Positions 1 through 11,560 of a stretch of DNA of 64,000 nt are shown in pieces; positions within the stretch are counted from its first letter, which is position 1, and the number at the start of each line of letters is the position of its first letter. This DNA comes from Aedes albopictus (Eukaryota > Arthropoda > Insecta > Diptera > Culicidae), in NCBI RefSeq assembly GCF_035046485.1, contig NC_085137.1:251299233-251363232 (forward strand), in the 5' to 3' direction. A program made the translations under genes and the position numbers. The notes under the pieces were generated by a model. The model was not told the DNA's origin, made no database searches, and saw nothing but the letters and a program-made list of their open reading frames with translations.

Positions 1-1340
1 AAGCGCAAGCTTCTGGCTAGTGTTGCTACGTCCATACTTAGGTATGGCGGCCCGGCGTGGGGCACCGCGCTAAGTACTAAATGCTACCGACGGAAGCTGG
101 AAAGTACTTACAGGCTTATGTGCCTGAGGGTTGCGAGCGCATACCGTACCGTTTCACACGACGCTCTCTGCGTCATTACTGGTATGGTGCCTATCAGCAT
201 TCTTATCAGTGAGGACATGGAGTGCAAATAGAGAAATTTCTATCCAAAATGCGGTGGCTAGATTTTGCTGTGTGCATACCTTAATAGGCGCCATGGGGAA
301 GTTACATTCCACCTGACACAGGTCCTTACAGGTCATGGTTGCTTCCGACAGTATCTACACCGTTTCGGGCATGCGGATTCTTCCGAATGCCCAGTTTAGA
401 GGAAACGGCGGAACACGTTTTGTTCGTGTGCCCGCGTTTTCGCACAATGCGTGACCGCATGCTTGCCACATGCGGGGAGGACACAAACCCGGACAACTTG
501 GTCCTGAGGATGTGTAGGGATGAGTTTGGCTGGAACGCCGTTTCAACGGCTATCACCCATATCGTCTGGGAGCTACAAAGGAGGTGGCGCGTGGACTCGG
601 AGAATGGCTAGTTCCGATGCAGTACAAGAGGTGATTCAGGGGTTCGGAGTCGGCTTCGTAGGTCATACCGGTGCCCTGCGATCGAGATCGACCCTTAGAC
701 CGTTCGCAATGCTGTTTTATTTTGTATGGCAAGTTTTAAAAATTTTAAAACTCGCCATACAAAATAAAACAGCATTGCGAACGGCCTTACAGTGATAAAG
801 TGGCCGCGGAGAGGAAGTCCCGGTAGCGGTGCTGTCGTGGCGTCGGTCTACTGGGTTGGATCCGAGCCCGCGGTTGGAAAGGGGTCCCCGGCAAGGGTCG
901 GGGCAGGTGGAGACCCTGCTGTCAGCAACCTTCTGGTGCAGCTGATAGGGCCTGAAGGGTAGTGATACCCTTGCCTTCAGCAGGTCAGATCGGGTTGCAC
1001 GTGGGCATCAGTTCTTGATGTCTGCAAAGCAGTTGGGCGTGGGCGGGGTTGACCTTGCCCGCCTTCCGAGAACAAAGGGAGTGGCGAGGACCACTCGGGA
1101 AACTGGCTAAGCGCCAGCATGTTACCGTGATGGACTCTCCAGAGCGAGTCATCGATGATCGTTGCTGCTAGGCTACGCAGCTAACCTTGAGGGTGCGATG
1201 TGCACTAGCCCCTCTCTGAAGCAATACCTTCTTGGTGGTTCCGGAGAGACGTAGGGTTTGGCGACCATAGGAATGGTTTAGTGGGTACGAGGAGAGAGTA
1301 GTCCTGGCTTTTACTTTTGTTGTAGAAGACGGCCTCAGAC
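1..1340 (+). pseudogene. R1-like non-LTR retrotransposon, 3' part (decayed)
   Basis: Reading + strand in shifting frames gives the end of an insect R1-type polymerase ORF: a segment resembling ILRYGGPAWG near 35-60, then YRTVSHDALCVI at about 143-178, then EETAEHVLFVCPRF near 395-440, which is the usual EH..CPRF C-terminal zinc-like motif. Frameshifts and stops separate these blocks, so it is not functional. From about 610 to 1340 the sequence is the non-coding tail; it aligns with 14690-15300 base by base in many stretches (for example the blocks around the repeated segment GCGGAGAGGA). Clade assignment is by motif recognition, not by search. A palindrome is inserted at 701-783. Confidence 0.6.
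701..783. repeat. near-perfect 83 bp palindromic insert
   Basis: Arms 701-741 and 743-783 are complementary with a single mismatch. It interrupts the R1-like tail. The paralogous tail at 14848-14870 reads straight through the same point, so this is an insertion; CTTA occurs on both sides (about 695-698 and 785-788) and may be the target duplication. No coding capacity; MITE-like. Confidence 0.7.
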
Positions 1341-1344
1341 CTAC

Positions 1345-2040
1345 ACTACCCTAACCTTCTGTTAGGGTGTCTGTTGAGCAGATTATCCACCTATGGTTTA
1401 GAAGGATAAAAAGAGGTGGAAAAGACAAAGATTGGTGCTATTGCGCAAACCCGGGAAGCCACCTGACGACCCGTCGGCATATAGATCTGCCTTCTGAACA
1501 CCGCCGAGAAACTGTTGGAACGAATCATTCTGTCGAGGCTGGTGCTCTATACCGAAAAAAGAAGCGATCGGAATCCGCTATGGCGCGATCGTTACGCTGG
1601 ACGTAAAGAATGTGTTAAACAGCGTCAGCTGGGCCGCCATCCAGTGCGCCATACACCACCTGGAAGTCCCGGTTAGTCTATGCTAGATACTGGAGAGCTA
1701 CTTCCAGAAGAGGGTGCTAATCCATAACAGCGAAGAGGGTGAGAGGAGCTACAACATCACCGCGGAGGTACCTCAGGACTCCATCCTGAGCCCGGTATTA
1801 TGAAACGCGGTGAGAAGCTGGTCGGCTTTGCTGATTATATTACCCTCGTGGTATACGACGAGTCGATAGAGGAAGTGAAAGTGACACCAACGCATGCAAT
1901 TGGCATAATGGAGGGCTGGATGACAAGATGAGGTCGAGACGGTTGGCCGTCACATACCACAAAACGGAGGTGGTGGTGGTGAACAACTGCAAGTCTGAAC
2001 GACAGGCAGTGGTCACCACAGGCGGTGAACGATCAACTCT
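1345..2040 (+). pseudogene. R1-like reverse transcriptase fragment
   Basis: Broken reading frames show RT blocks: a stretch resembling PGKPPDDPSAYR near 1450-1485, LDVKNVLNSVSWAAI near 1600-1645 (the usual LDVxNAFNS motif), VPQDSILSP near 1768-1795 (PQGSxLSP position) and GFADYITLVVYD near 1822-1860, where the catalytic ADD is altered to ADY. Stops and indels occur between blocks. It follows the tail of another R1-like copy, so this is a second, separately truncated copy in the same orientation. Confidence 0.6.
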
Positions 2041-3085
2041 AAGCGCTCACTGAAGCAATTTAAGGTTATAACACTAGTTTACAGCATTTTTGAACTCGGT
2101 AAGCTGATGATCATTTTTGGTGTAGAATCATGCCCTGAGTTCGAAAACGTGAAGGAAAAAAATTCCAGTGGAGCGGAAATTTTTTCGACTTTCCATACAA
2201 GGTTGATGATCTGAAATCGATTTTTGTTCTATTTTTAAGCAAAGTCACTCACTTCAAACATCTCATTCTCCGTAATCAATGCTCCGATTGAGCTGAAATT
2301 TTTACTGTAACTCGCCTACATATGATATATCAAATAAACGTCGAGAAAGAATTTTTAAGTTGTTTTTTTCTTATTGAAAAAAATACATTTCTTCAAAAAA
2401 TTTTAAGAATTTTGCTAAAATTTAAGAAGATCGTCCCTAAAACCCGCCAATATCTTGAATTTCATCAATATGATGCAAAACCTGTTTTCAGATGATCGAA
2501 TGGTATTGTATTCAGCTTTTAATTTATGGAAAAAGACTTAAAATTGGTTGAACAAAACGCAATATATTTGAATTTTAGTAAATTACATATTTTGAAAAGT
2601 TACAAAACTCGATTTTGAGCTAAAACTCAAAAACTGTTCTACTTTAAATTTTTTGAAGGTCGGTTTCGAAATCAGCACTAAATTGTGCTTCAAAAATTTT
2701 GGTCGTTGACAGAAGTTCACGACTTTCGTTTTATTTTGTAAACTTGTGTAATCGACGATAAGCTGAAATTTCGAAACCACGTGGAATATGCCTACAAAAG
2801 GGGAAGCGTGGCGATAAAGACATTGTCAAAGATAATGTCAAGTAGATCGGCAACAGTCTCGAATAAGCGTAAGCTGCGTAAAATAATTTCAATGATATTT
2901 TTCCATGAAAGTACAATAAATAACCTTTGTTTTGAGGGCTTCACCTTTTATGTTTGTTATTCCATCCCTAAGATATACGTGATTTTGTCATTCCGGATTC
3001 TAAATGAACATATCTTTATTTATCAATTAAACCATGACAAAGATCAAAGGTAACGACTTACATTGACGATATATAGAATTTTAGT
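2041..3085. other. AT-rich non-coding stretch
   Basis: No convincing gene. AT-rich with long A and T runs. Only short chance ORFs on both strands. Probably decayed repeat, family not recognised. Confidence 0.5.
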
Positions 3086-3086
3086 A

Positions 3087-3737
3087 TATCGGCACCAACA
3101 TTTCAAAAGGGCGTAACTGCTTTTGCAACCAATGCCTTCTCACAGAGCTGTGGGTCGTATTTCATTCATCTCGCGCAATTCACATCCATTAATCGAAAGA
3201 GGAGGATTTTATCTTTCTATTTGTGCTAGTGGATTGCTCGAGAGGGATGGGATACGCTCCACAGCTTTGTGAGAAGGCATTGGTTGTAAATGCAGTTACG
3301 CCCAGGGATGGGAACACTCACTTTCAAAGAACTACACTCACTTGCTATTTTTTCGGCTCAGAAGCGTGCAATCAAGAAATGATGTGTAGACGACTTTTGC
3401 ATTGTGGTTTTGTCTGAAGCTTTGCCGAATAGAGTAGGGGTCGCACACGCATACCAAAGCCGTGACAGAGTTGTAAAAGCGACTCTCCACGAGGTGAGTG
3501 TAATTTACATTCACCTCATGGAGAGTTGCCTTCGCAGCTCCCTCACGACTTCGGTATGCGTGTGCGACCCCTACTCTATTCGGCAAAGTTTTAGACAAAA
3601 CCACAATGCAAAAGTCTTCCATACATCGTTTCTTGAATGCACGCTTCTGGGCTAAGAAAATAGCAAGTGAGTGTAACTCTTTGCAAGTGAGTGTTCCCAT
3701 CCTTGGTTACGCCCTTTTGAAATGTTGGTGCCGATAT
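3087..3737. mobile_element. outer foldback element (MITE-like), interrupted
   Basis: The ends are inverted: ATCGGCACCAACATTTC at the left and its complement at 3720-3736. The left arm runs about 3087-3160; its partner lies at about 3255-3302 and continues at 3706-3737 after a later insertion. Without that insertion it is roughly 240 bp, a foldback with a short loop. No ORF. Confidence 0.7.
3303..3705. mobile_element. hAT-type MITE nested in a foldback
   Basis: The element is 403 bp and almost wholly palindromic, arms meeting near 3505. Its termini are CAGGGATGGGAACACTCAC at 3303 and, inverted, CAAGGATGGGAACACTCAC ending at 3705. The host sequence GTTACGCC is duplicated exactly at 3295-3302 and 3706-3713. 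An 8 bp duplication with CAGGG-type ends is the hAT signature. No transposase is encoded, so mobilisation would need a trans-acting hAT transposase. Confidence 0.85.
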
Positions 3738-3739
3738 GT

Positions 3740-4500
3740 TTTGACCGGCGGGTAACATTTGCAGTAACGTATTAATTTGTGGACTGCGGGAATTTAGGGC
3801 AATAAGTGTGAAGTTGGCGCTAGCTCGCAACGGTCAATTTGTTTTTCGCACCAGGGCGGTGACGCACATAAGCATAGAGATACACCGAAATCGACGCGCC
3901 CAGCCTCTGCAGGTCATCTTTCAGCCGCCACTATATCGTCCGTCTCGGACCGAAGCCCGATCAATTCCAACCCGTGAACATCTCTTCAGGCCGAAGCCAT
4001 CACAATCTCGGCCATTCGTTCAGCGCTCCCCGAGCAGGAGAAAATAGCTGAAGAATAACTAACTTAGGTATGGAAAACCGAATACCTACAACCTGAATGA
4101 GGTATTAAGTAGCCCTGCATAAGAGGTAAAATACCTAAAATAATAACTGATGTGTATTGTGTGGTACGCTTGTGCGTTAGTACCCTCTTCCAGGGTATTT
4201 TTCCTATTTCCCTACCTGTCCCTATCCCCATCCAAATCCTTTCCCCTTCCTTTTCCCTCAGGTAGATGATGAAATAGGCTGTTATTTTGGCGATGGCACA
4301 AATGTCCCAAATGGAGGATAACGTGCCTCTGGAGCCGGCCTTCTGATACCTGATACCTGTGCATACCGCGTGAATAATGACATCAGGTATGGCAATACCT
4401 AAATAATAATAGGTGATTTTTCCATACAAATAGCAGTTTTTCCATAATTGAAGACACGTGTCTTCCCAGGTTCGGTATTTTTACGGAGTACATATTGCTA
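3740..4500. other. non-coding, family unclear
   Basis: No gene supported. The segments near 4063-4090 and 4380-4420 share TAGGTATGG/ATACCTA motifs in opposite orientation, which suggests the ends of a decayed inverted-repeat element of about 360 bp, but the match is weak. Confidence 0.3.
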
Positions 4501-4517
4501 TTAATTAGGATCTTGCA

Positions 4518-4645
4518 CACCGAAAGCTCCCCCTCCGTCCATTCGCCCTGAGACCCGGATCCAGAAGAAGCCATGAGAGAACACCCCAGTCGGCTTAGAC
4601 CAACAGCCTGGGGATTTGGGGCCGGTTTCCCTCTGAAACCGAGCC
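4518..4645 (-). repeat. dispersed repeat, inverted relative to 11575-11708
   Basis: The reverse complement aligns well with 11575-11708; shared blocks include CAGGCTG.TGGTCTAAGCC and the end GGAGGGG.AGCTT. Likely part of the non-coding 5' region of a LINE. No ORF conserved between the copies. Confidence 0.7.
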
Positions 4646-4649
4646 GATT

Positions 4650-6620
4650 GGTTCGGGGCCAAAAGTAAGAGTCTTATACCAGGTTTTGCTAGATTTGCTC
4701 CGTTCACGATCGGAAGTGTAAGTGGACTATCAGGGAGATTCCCGAAGCCAGCAGTCTCGACGGCCCGATCGCCCCCTGGATCATTCTAAAATCAGGACTA
4801 AAGGAAATTAAAAAAAAATGAGTGGCATCGTTCAATAAAACTAAGACTGAGCCATCCATAAGCAAGCTGAAAAACTTCCAATTGCAATGCTTAGCTATGA
4901 ACAAATTTTAAATTTATTACCGGTTACGGTATGTAACAAATAATTCTTCATCAAATCACTTCATTAAAATATTGTGTAAAAGTTGTGTTAAAATGATATA
5001 CTACCTTGCATTGCAATAATTCATCACTTCAAATGAGTCAGACTGCCAAGAAACAAAGGTCTCAAACCCAGCTCTACCCTGGTGAACCGCTCTAATGGGA
5101 TGCAATTTTTATTATCTTCCCGAACATCAGCAACTCCGGAGCGTTGTTGAACTACTCATTCATCGAGTGAATTATTACGTTTCCATATTAGTTCGACATA
5201 ATTAAACTCGACAGAAATTTACGACCGCCGATCGCCGGATTCAGGTAGGTTGGCTTCTTCCTTTCGCCCGCTCAATCATTATTAGGTCGCTCCACTCCGC
5301 TCTCTGTGAATGGAAGTTCCCTCTGAAAACCCGGCGAAGACTCGAAGAAAGATGTGGTAACTTTGCCCCGTTCGTTGATCAAGATTTCAACAGCCATTCA
5401 TCGCGGTTGACTTTATGAGCGTGTGTCTGGTTCTCCACGGGGGGTGACCCGCTTGATCTTCTCTCTGCTTTCTAGAGATGCGCCGCCAAGTTGTCGTACC
5501 TGATTCGATGCATATCATTTGAATATTAACTGGGCTGCATCTCCCGCCGAACAAGACAAGATGCAGCAGCTCCAGCTCGGTGAGGCCCATCGAGGCTCGC
5601 TCATATCTGGTCGTTACTACCGGTAGGGGGTCTCTGCACGGACACAAGCTGTCCTTCGCTGCTTAGAATAAAAGTTGAACCGCAATGCAACCAGCCACAC
5701 GGTGTAACCTTTCCCAGAAGAGGTGGCGCTTTGCACTCGAGTCGAGTCGGCGGCGAGAGAGAAATTCCAACGAAAGGCTACGGCGATCGATCCATCCATT
5801 TCTTGCTGCCGCCGCTGCGATCACCGTGTTGTCGATCTTATCTTGATCATTTGAGTACCACTTATTCAAACGAAGACAGATTATTATCTAAACGAGGGCT
5901 CATAAAAGCCCACTGCAGTCAGAGCTCTCGCGACGCGGAACGTTAACAGTGAACTCAATCTTCAGGCTCAAGAGTCGCCTTCTGATCTTTTGAACAACAA
6001 GCATGGAGTTTGGAATATACTGCATATGTGGAATCGGGTGGTTCCTTCAGCGAGCCTCATTTGGCTTATTGAAACGCAAGGAAAGGGTCACCCTACCATC
6101 TCGTAGGTACAACTTGATAAATTGGAAAAGTGTTTTCAAATAAAACAAATTTAGATAAGTATCTCAGCTGCTATCTTCGAACTTCTTGTATTCATTTCTC
6201 ATTTCGTTTTGGGCTTTTCCTTTGGTCAGTGGTTTCAGCGCTCTCCATTCACATATCTCTATCTGTCTGCAAGTGGTGAATGTTTGCCGAGTGTGTTTTT
6301 CAACTTAACTCACCAGCAGAGCTGACCCCACACGCCAGCGACGCGTCGAAAGGGAATGCTTGAGATGTTTGGTTGGAATCCGTCCGGTGGGCTATGCGGC
6401 TGAGCTGTTTATGCTTAGCCCTTATCTCGAGTTTATAATTTATCGACTGTTTGTTTGTTTTGTATGGCTTTTTGAAAAGCTGAATGGTTATTGAAACGGG
6501 TTGAAGATTCTCGGGAACTGTTGGAAATGACAGGCATTTGAAACAAACACATTCGTTAGTGTTATCTTTGGAAACCAAAACATATTGCAAACAATATAAT
6601 TACATACTAGTTCAACCGAA
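4650..6620. other. unassigned intergenic-like stretch
   Basis: Short ORFs occur on both strands but none shows a recognisable domain, consistent start context or compositional signal. No repeat family recognised. Confidence 0.4.
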
Positions 6621-6696
6621 ATGAATAAGATCATCTTCACTACTATACCATTCCTGATAGAACAACAGAATACCCAGTGTAGGCTACGATATTGGT

Positions 6697-6710
6697 ATTG
6701 GTATTGGTAT
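6697..6710 (+). repeat. left target-site duplication of the I-type LINE
   Basis: ATTGGTATTGGTAT here is repeated at 9134-9147 directly after the poly(A) tail. The target was itself a TTGGTA microsatellite (6691-6710). Confidence 0.75.
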
Positions 6711-6894
6711 CTAGCGTTGCTTTCAACAGATATTCAACTGGCCTTTGTGGAAAAGGAGCAACTGGCTTCAGTTTTCTTGGATATTAAGGGCGCTTTTGAT
6801 TCAGTTTCCATAGGAATATTGTCAGAAAACTGCACAATAGTGGACTTCCAGGAATTTTAAATAATTTCTTGTATAATTTGTTGTCAGAAAAAAT
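6711..6894 (+). pseudogene. start of the truncated RT, two frameshifts
   Basis: Contains the RT block FLDIKGAFDSV at about 6775-6805, which carries the first catalytic aspartate. The frame then changes near 6826 and again near 6891 before joining the long ORF at 6895. Each change is explained by a one-base indel in a short homopolymer. This makes the whole RT non-functional even apart from the 5' truncation. Confidence 0.7.
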
Positions 6895-8745
6895 ATGAGT
6901 TTCAATCTCGGACAACTGACAACTTCCAGAATTAGTTACATGGGCCTACCTCAAGGCTCATGTTTAAGTCCCTTGCTTTATAATTTTTTCGTGAAAGACA
7001 TTGATAGTTGCTTGGAAGGACAATGCACGCTAAGACAACTTGCAGATGATGCTGTGGTTTCTCTAAAAGGCCCACATGCAGAAATGTTGCAAAGACCATT
7101 GCAATATTCTCTAAATAATCTGGCAATCTGGGCAAGAGATTTAGGGATCGAGTTTGCTCCGCAAAAAACTCACTTGGTTGTGTTTTCTAGAAAGCGGAAC
7201 CCAGCCCAACTGAAACTCAATCTTTTGGGAATAGAAATCGACCAATCTTTGACTTCGAAATACCTTGGGGTCTGGTTTGATTCAAAAGGCACTTGGGGTA
7301 CCCAAATCAAGTATTTGGTGCAAAAATGTCAACAAAGGATCAATTTTCTACGCACAATTACCGGAACATGGTGGGGTGCTCACCCGGAAGACCTCATAAA
7401 ACTTTACAAAACGACTATTCTCTCTGTTATTGAGTATGGCTCTTTCTGCTTCCACTCAGCAGCAAACTGCCTCCTAATAAAGTTGGAACGAATTCAATAC
7501 CGTTGTTTTCGTATTGCTCTAGGCTGTATGCACTCAACGCATAATGCGAGCCTTGAGGTCCTGGCAGGGGTGAAACCTCTCCAGAACCGATTCTGGGAGC
7601 TCTCGCTAAGGTTACTTATCAAGTGTGGAGTGAGCAACACACTTGTCATTGAAAACTTCGAAGAAATGCTCAGTCTGAACACTCAATCAAAATTCATGAG
7701 AATCTATCTGTTCTACATGTCATCTGACATAAGTTATAATCCTCCCCGTGTACACTTCACTAATGACAGTACCTCTGTTAAATACGATCTGTCCATGAAA
7801 CAAGCTATTCATGGAATACCAGATCAACTTCGATGTATATCTATTCCTCGCATTTTTAACGAAAAGTACCAAAATGTCAATTCCTGTAAGAGATTCTTCA
7901 CTGATGGGTCTCGCATAAATGGATCCACTGGTTTCGGTGTTTTCAATGAAAATTTCACCGCCTTCTGCAAACTTCAGGAACCTTGTTCGGTTTATGTTGC
8001 TGAGCTGGCAGCAATCAACTTCGCTTTGGGGATGATTTCCAACATGCCCGTAGACCATTTCTTCATCTTCTCGGATAGCCTCAGTTCGATTGAGGCACTC
8101 CGGTCGATGAAACCTGTAAAACATTCATCTTACTTTCTTACAAAAATAAGGGAGCAGATGGGTGCACTGGTCGAAAGATCATACAAGATTACCTTTGTAT
8201 GGGTCCCCCCACATTGCTCAATTTATGGCAATGAGAAGGCGGACTCTCTCGCAAAGGTGGGCGCACAGGAAGGTGAGATCTATGATAGAAGAATTTCACA
8301 TGATGAATTTTTCCATTTTGTTCACCAGAGTTCTCTTCAAAGTTGGCAAAATGATTGGCGAGATGGCCAGCTGGGACGGTGGTTACATTCCATTATTCCT
8401 AATGTTTCTTTGCGAGTGTGGTGGTATGGTCTGGATGTAAGTCGCAATTTCATTCGCGTGATGTCAAGACTTATGTCCAACCATTACTCGCTAGACGCGC
8501 ATTTACACAGGATTAACCTCGCGTTGAGCAATGTTTGTACTAAGTGCGGTTCCGGTTATGATGACATCGACCACGTAGTTTGGCAATGCCCGGATAATGA
8601 CGCCTCCAGAGCGCTACTTTTGGATACCCTTGAGGCCCGAGATAGACAACCCTTTGTTCTTGTGAGAGATGTGTTGGGGGCCCGCGATGTCACATACATG
8701 GGATGTATTTTCGACTTTCTTCGCTCTGCTGGTATAAAAGTTTAA
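6895..8745 (+). CDS. LINE RT C-terminal part plus RNase H (616 aa, open)
   Basis: The first residues continue the RT fold rather than marking a true start; the annotated ATG is simply the first in frame. LPQGSCLSPLLYN is at residues 18-30 and the catalytic pair lies in LADD (residues 49-52), where the usual Y is L. RNase H follows with all four acidic residues visible: TDGS (D337), AEL (E370), SDS (D394) and EKADSLAK (D450). A CTKC...H....C zinc-like motif begins at residue 548. The ORF is uninterrupted to its stop, so decay since insertion is mild. It lacks endonuclease and ORF1 because of 5' truncation, so it cannot retrotranspose autonomously. Confidence 0.8.
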   Translation: MSFNLGQLTTSRISYMGLPQGSCLSPLLYNFFVKDIDSCLEGQCTLRQLADDAVVSLKGPHAEMLQRPLQYSLNNLAIWARDLGIEFAPQKTHLVVFSRKRNPAQLKLNLLGIEIDQSLTSKYLGVWFDSKGTWGTQIKYLVQKCQQRINFLRTITGTWWGAHPEDLIKLYKTTILSVIEYGSFCFHSAANCLLIKLERIQYRCFRIALGCMHSTHNASLEVLAGVKPLQNRFWELSLRLLIKCGVSNTLVIENFEEMLSLNTQSKFMRIYLFYMSSDISYNPPRVHFTNDSTSVKYDLSMKQAIHGIPDQLRCISIPRIFNEKYQNVNSCKRFFTDGSRINGSTGFGVFNENFTAFCKLQEPCSVYVAELAAINFALGMISNMPVDHFFIFSDSLSSIEALRSMKPVKHSSYFLTKIREQMGALVERSYKITFVWVPPHCSIYGNEKADSLAKVGAQEGEIYDRRISHDEFFHFVHQSSLQSWQNDWRDGQLGRWLHSIIPNVSLRVWWYGLDVSRNFIRVMSRLMSNHYSLDAHLHRINLALSNVCTKCGSGYDDIDHVVWQCPDNDASRALLLDTLEARDRQPFVLVRDVLGARDVTYMGCIFDFLRSAGIKV

Positions 8746-9147
8746 TTTGCTTGTGTTTTCTTCTCCAGTTTTTTTTTCTCTGTTTTGTCCTCTTTGTGTT
8801 ACCAAGCTGCTCCTGGCCATCCGGAAGACCAAGTCCCACAACAAGTTGGTACCAACACCACAAGGCACCGAATACGCTAGCAAGATGCGATTCACCCCCG
8901 GATGAGCAGCAGTGAAACCTTTGGCCCAATCCTTACCCTGTCCATCCCTCAAAATGTGACCTTCTAACCTCGAGCTGCCACGAGTACCCTGGCTTCCACC
9001 CATTACTAACAGATATCATTAAAAAGTTATTACTCTGTATAATGTATACTATTAAGTACAAAGAAAGATCCTCGGCTCCGTAAAGCGTTATACGCGATTG
9101 AGCCCCAAATAAACGAACTAGATAAAAAAAAAAATTGGTATTGGTAT

Positions 9148-10430
9148 TATTATTATTATTATATTGGGTTTCTCGTTACTGTTTAGACTACTGTGATAAT
9201 TTGATAATCCATTGAATCATCATTTCCCAGCGAAATTTCACACTAATCAAACTTATTTTGTTTACCTGTTGTGCATCCGACGGCCCTGGTATGAACTCAA
9301 CCGAAATTGTGCATGCCAGCCGCTGCGAAGTCGTGTGCGAAATTCAACTGTGATGATAATGAATTTCGGCCGAGTCTAAATGGGTGCAAATGTCGCAATA
9401 TATTATTATTAAATTAGGTGCGATTTGATGTAAAATCGTCATTTCCACCCCTTGGCAAACGAGGGCTCCATAAAATTAACCCAACAAAAGTGGTTTTCAT
9501 CCTGTTTATCATGTTTTGCGAATAAGCAAGAGAAATTTGAAATCCTTGACTTTATGCAAAAGGTGGCCTGGTTTCAGAAAGATTTACCCACCAGCTGCTT
9601 TGTTGGTTTTGAGCTGGTGAATGGTACCCTTAACATCCCTAAAAAAGCGTGGAAGTTGGACCACCGATGAACCGACGTGACAGTGGTGTTTCAAAAGTGT
9701 TTCCCCCCCCCCCCCCTAAATTTAACGGTCGACCAGCGAAGCGAGCGAACGCTTCTGTCAAACCGGCGCAGACGCGAACCTTTTCCTATATGAACACACT
9801 GGGGTTTGGGGCCAAGCTATCAAATCAACGCGAACCGTTATAGAGGTGGCGGTAGTGTTCGGCTATTTTTCATCATGACGTCGAGGACAATAAATTTGAA
9901 TTTGTTTGTTCAAGGTGTCACATCGGTTCGTCAGTGGTTGGACGTCCTCTGCTGCACTGACTCAGATGTTCCCTCCGTTCCCGTGCCTATAAGATCGGTG
10001 AACTGGTAGGTTCCAGCACCTGGAGAACCTTTCGGTCCGGGATTTGTATTGGCCACAAGCTAAGAGAAAGATGTGAACATAAGACGATCACAACGAAGAC
10101 TCTTTTAGGCTGAGTTATCTACGGCAGTCGACGAGCAGCGGAAACCAATTTTCTGCACAGGCAGACGTATATCTGCATGAAACAAGAAGAATAGAGTATT
10201 CCCATGAAGCCATGGCTAAAAAGCTACTTCAACGGTTTAAATAATCCGAAACGTATCTAGTTTCTTCTGTTGTGGGTTGTGCAGAATCCCAAGAAACTCA
10301 GCAAAGTACTTAAGGGCTAGTGTTGGGCGGTAGGTTCTTCGTAATATTGTGAATTTATTGATGGGAAAAGAAATTACAAAATTCCTGGAGAAAAAGCTGA
10401 GATTCAATGGCCACGGTCGATATAGTATCG
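9148..10430. other. unassigned stretch with TAT and poly-C simple repeats
   Basis: A TATTAT run follows the LINE (9148-9162) and a 14 bp C-run lies near 9702-9715. Short ORFs at 9452-9843 have no recognisable domain. Nothing else supported. Confidence 0.4.
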
Positions 10431-11560
10431 CTAAACACGATACTGATGGAAGGTCCTGATGGCCTGCTATGGTCCTTCGGAAAGTAGGGGGTTGGTTTCA
10501 GGCCCTACGAGCTAGCCACAAAAAACATTATACCGAAAAATCAGCAACAGAATAATACGAGCCGAGACCAACGGCAACGACCCCCGCGTACAAAAAGAAC
10601 TTGCGATTGGAAACTCGGTACGTGGAACTGCCGCCATTTGGGAGCACCCGTATACTCGTTGATCTACTGAAGGGCCGCGGGTTCGGGATCGTAGCGCCGC
10701 AGGACTAGATCCATGGTACGAACGTTTAGAGGTAACCATACCATTTACCAGAGCTGCGGCAACACACACGAGCTGGGAACAGCTTTCATCGTGATGGGTG
10801 CAGAGAAGCGAGATCGGTTGGTGGCCGATCAACGAAAGAATGTGCAAGTTGAGGATCAAGGGCCGATTCTTCTAATTCAGCATAATAAACGTGCACACCT
10901 GCAAACCTCAGTCCGGAAGCACTGATGATGACAAGGACGCATTCTACGCGCAGCTCGAACACGGGTACGATAACTGCCCTAGACACGACGTCAGGATCAT
11001 CATAGGACACCTAAACGCTCAGGTAGGCCAGCAGATAGAATTCAGACCGATGATTGGCGCCCACCAGATGACGAACGAAAACGGCCTACGCCTAATTGAT
11101 TTCAACTGCCTCCAAAAACATGGCCATACGTAGCACCTTTTTCCAACACACCATCGGGGCTGTTCATAAACCACGTAGACCAAATTTTGGCCATCTCAGA
11201 CCCCCCCCCCCCCCCCCTTGTAGACTTTTGTCAAAACAAAAAAAAAAATATGGAGCGTAGTCCCCACTCCCCCCCAAAAAGTCTATGCGGTGTATGAACG
11301 GCCCCATCCCTTTTTGTTACATTTGAAAATCACCACAGCAGACGGAATCGGCAACCACCACTTACTGAATGACGATCGGCACTTCTCCGACATTATCGAC
11401 GACAGAATCTCGAGGCAGCGTTGTCAGACAAGGGCGAGCTCGATGTGGTCCCTTTAGGAGACAGCTGCAGAATAGTAAAAGCAGCCATCAACGACGTAGC
11501 TGAGAGCACCTTCGGGTACATGCAAGTAGTCGACGAAATGAATGGTTCAACGAGAAGTGC
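10430..11560 (+). pseudogene. RTE-like LINE endonuclease fragment
   Basis: Broken frames give an APE-type endonuclease: DWKLGTWNC near 10598-10625, then a block ending in HELGTAFIVMGAEKRDRL (10760-10815), FYAQLEHGYDNCPRHDV (about 10942-10992), IIIGHLNAQVG (10996-11028) and NENGLRLIDF (11077-11106). The usual GDxN is GHLN, so a metal-binding aspartate is lost. After a MITE the frame resumes as VKAAINDVAESTFGY (11475-11520) and stops at about 11560, where a different repeat begins. RT is missing here. Clade call is tentative; BovB/RTE endonucleases share the GTWN and NAQVG pattern. Confidence 0.65.
11156..11305. mobile_element. MITE in the endonuclease fragment
   Basis: Termini GGGGCTGTTCATAAACC and, inverted, GGGGCCGTTCATACACC. 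ATC flanks both sides (11153-11155, 11306-11308), a possible 3 bp target duplication. Contains long C-runs (11201-11217) and an A-run. Same family as 36948-37104. Confidence 0.7.

Larger units (their letters stand above)
6711..9134 (+). mobile_element. 5'-truncated I/Loner-type LINE insertion
   Basis: Begins abruptly inside the reverse transcriptase, runs through RT, RNase H and a C-terminal zinc-like motif, then a 3' UTR (8746-9124) with AATAAA near 9109 and an A-run at 9125-9134. The 14 bp target duplication on either side proves a target-primed insertion truncated at the 5' end. The RNase H domain downstream of RT fits the I superfamily; the finer clade is uncertain. Confidence 0.85.
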
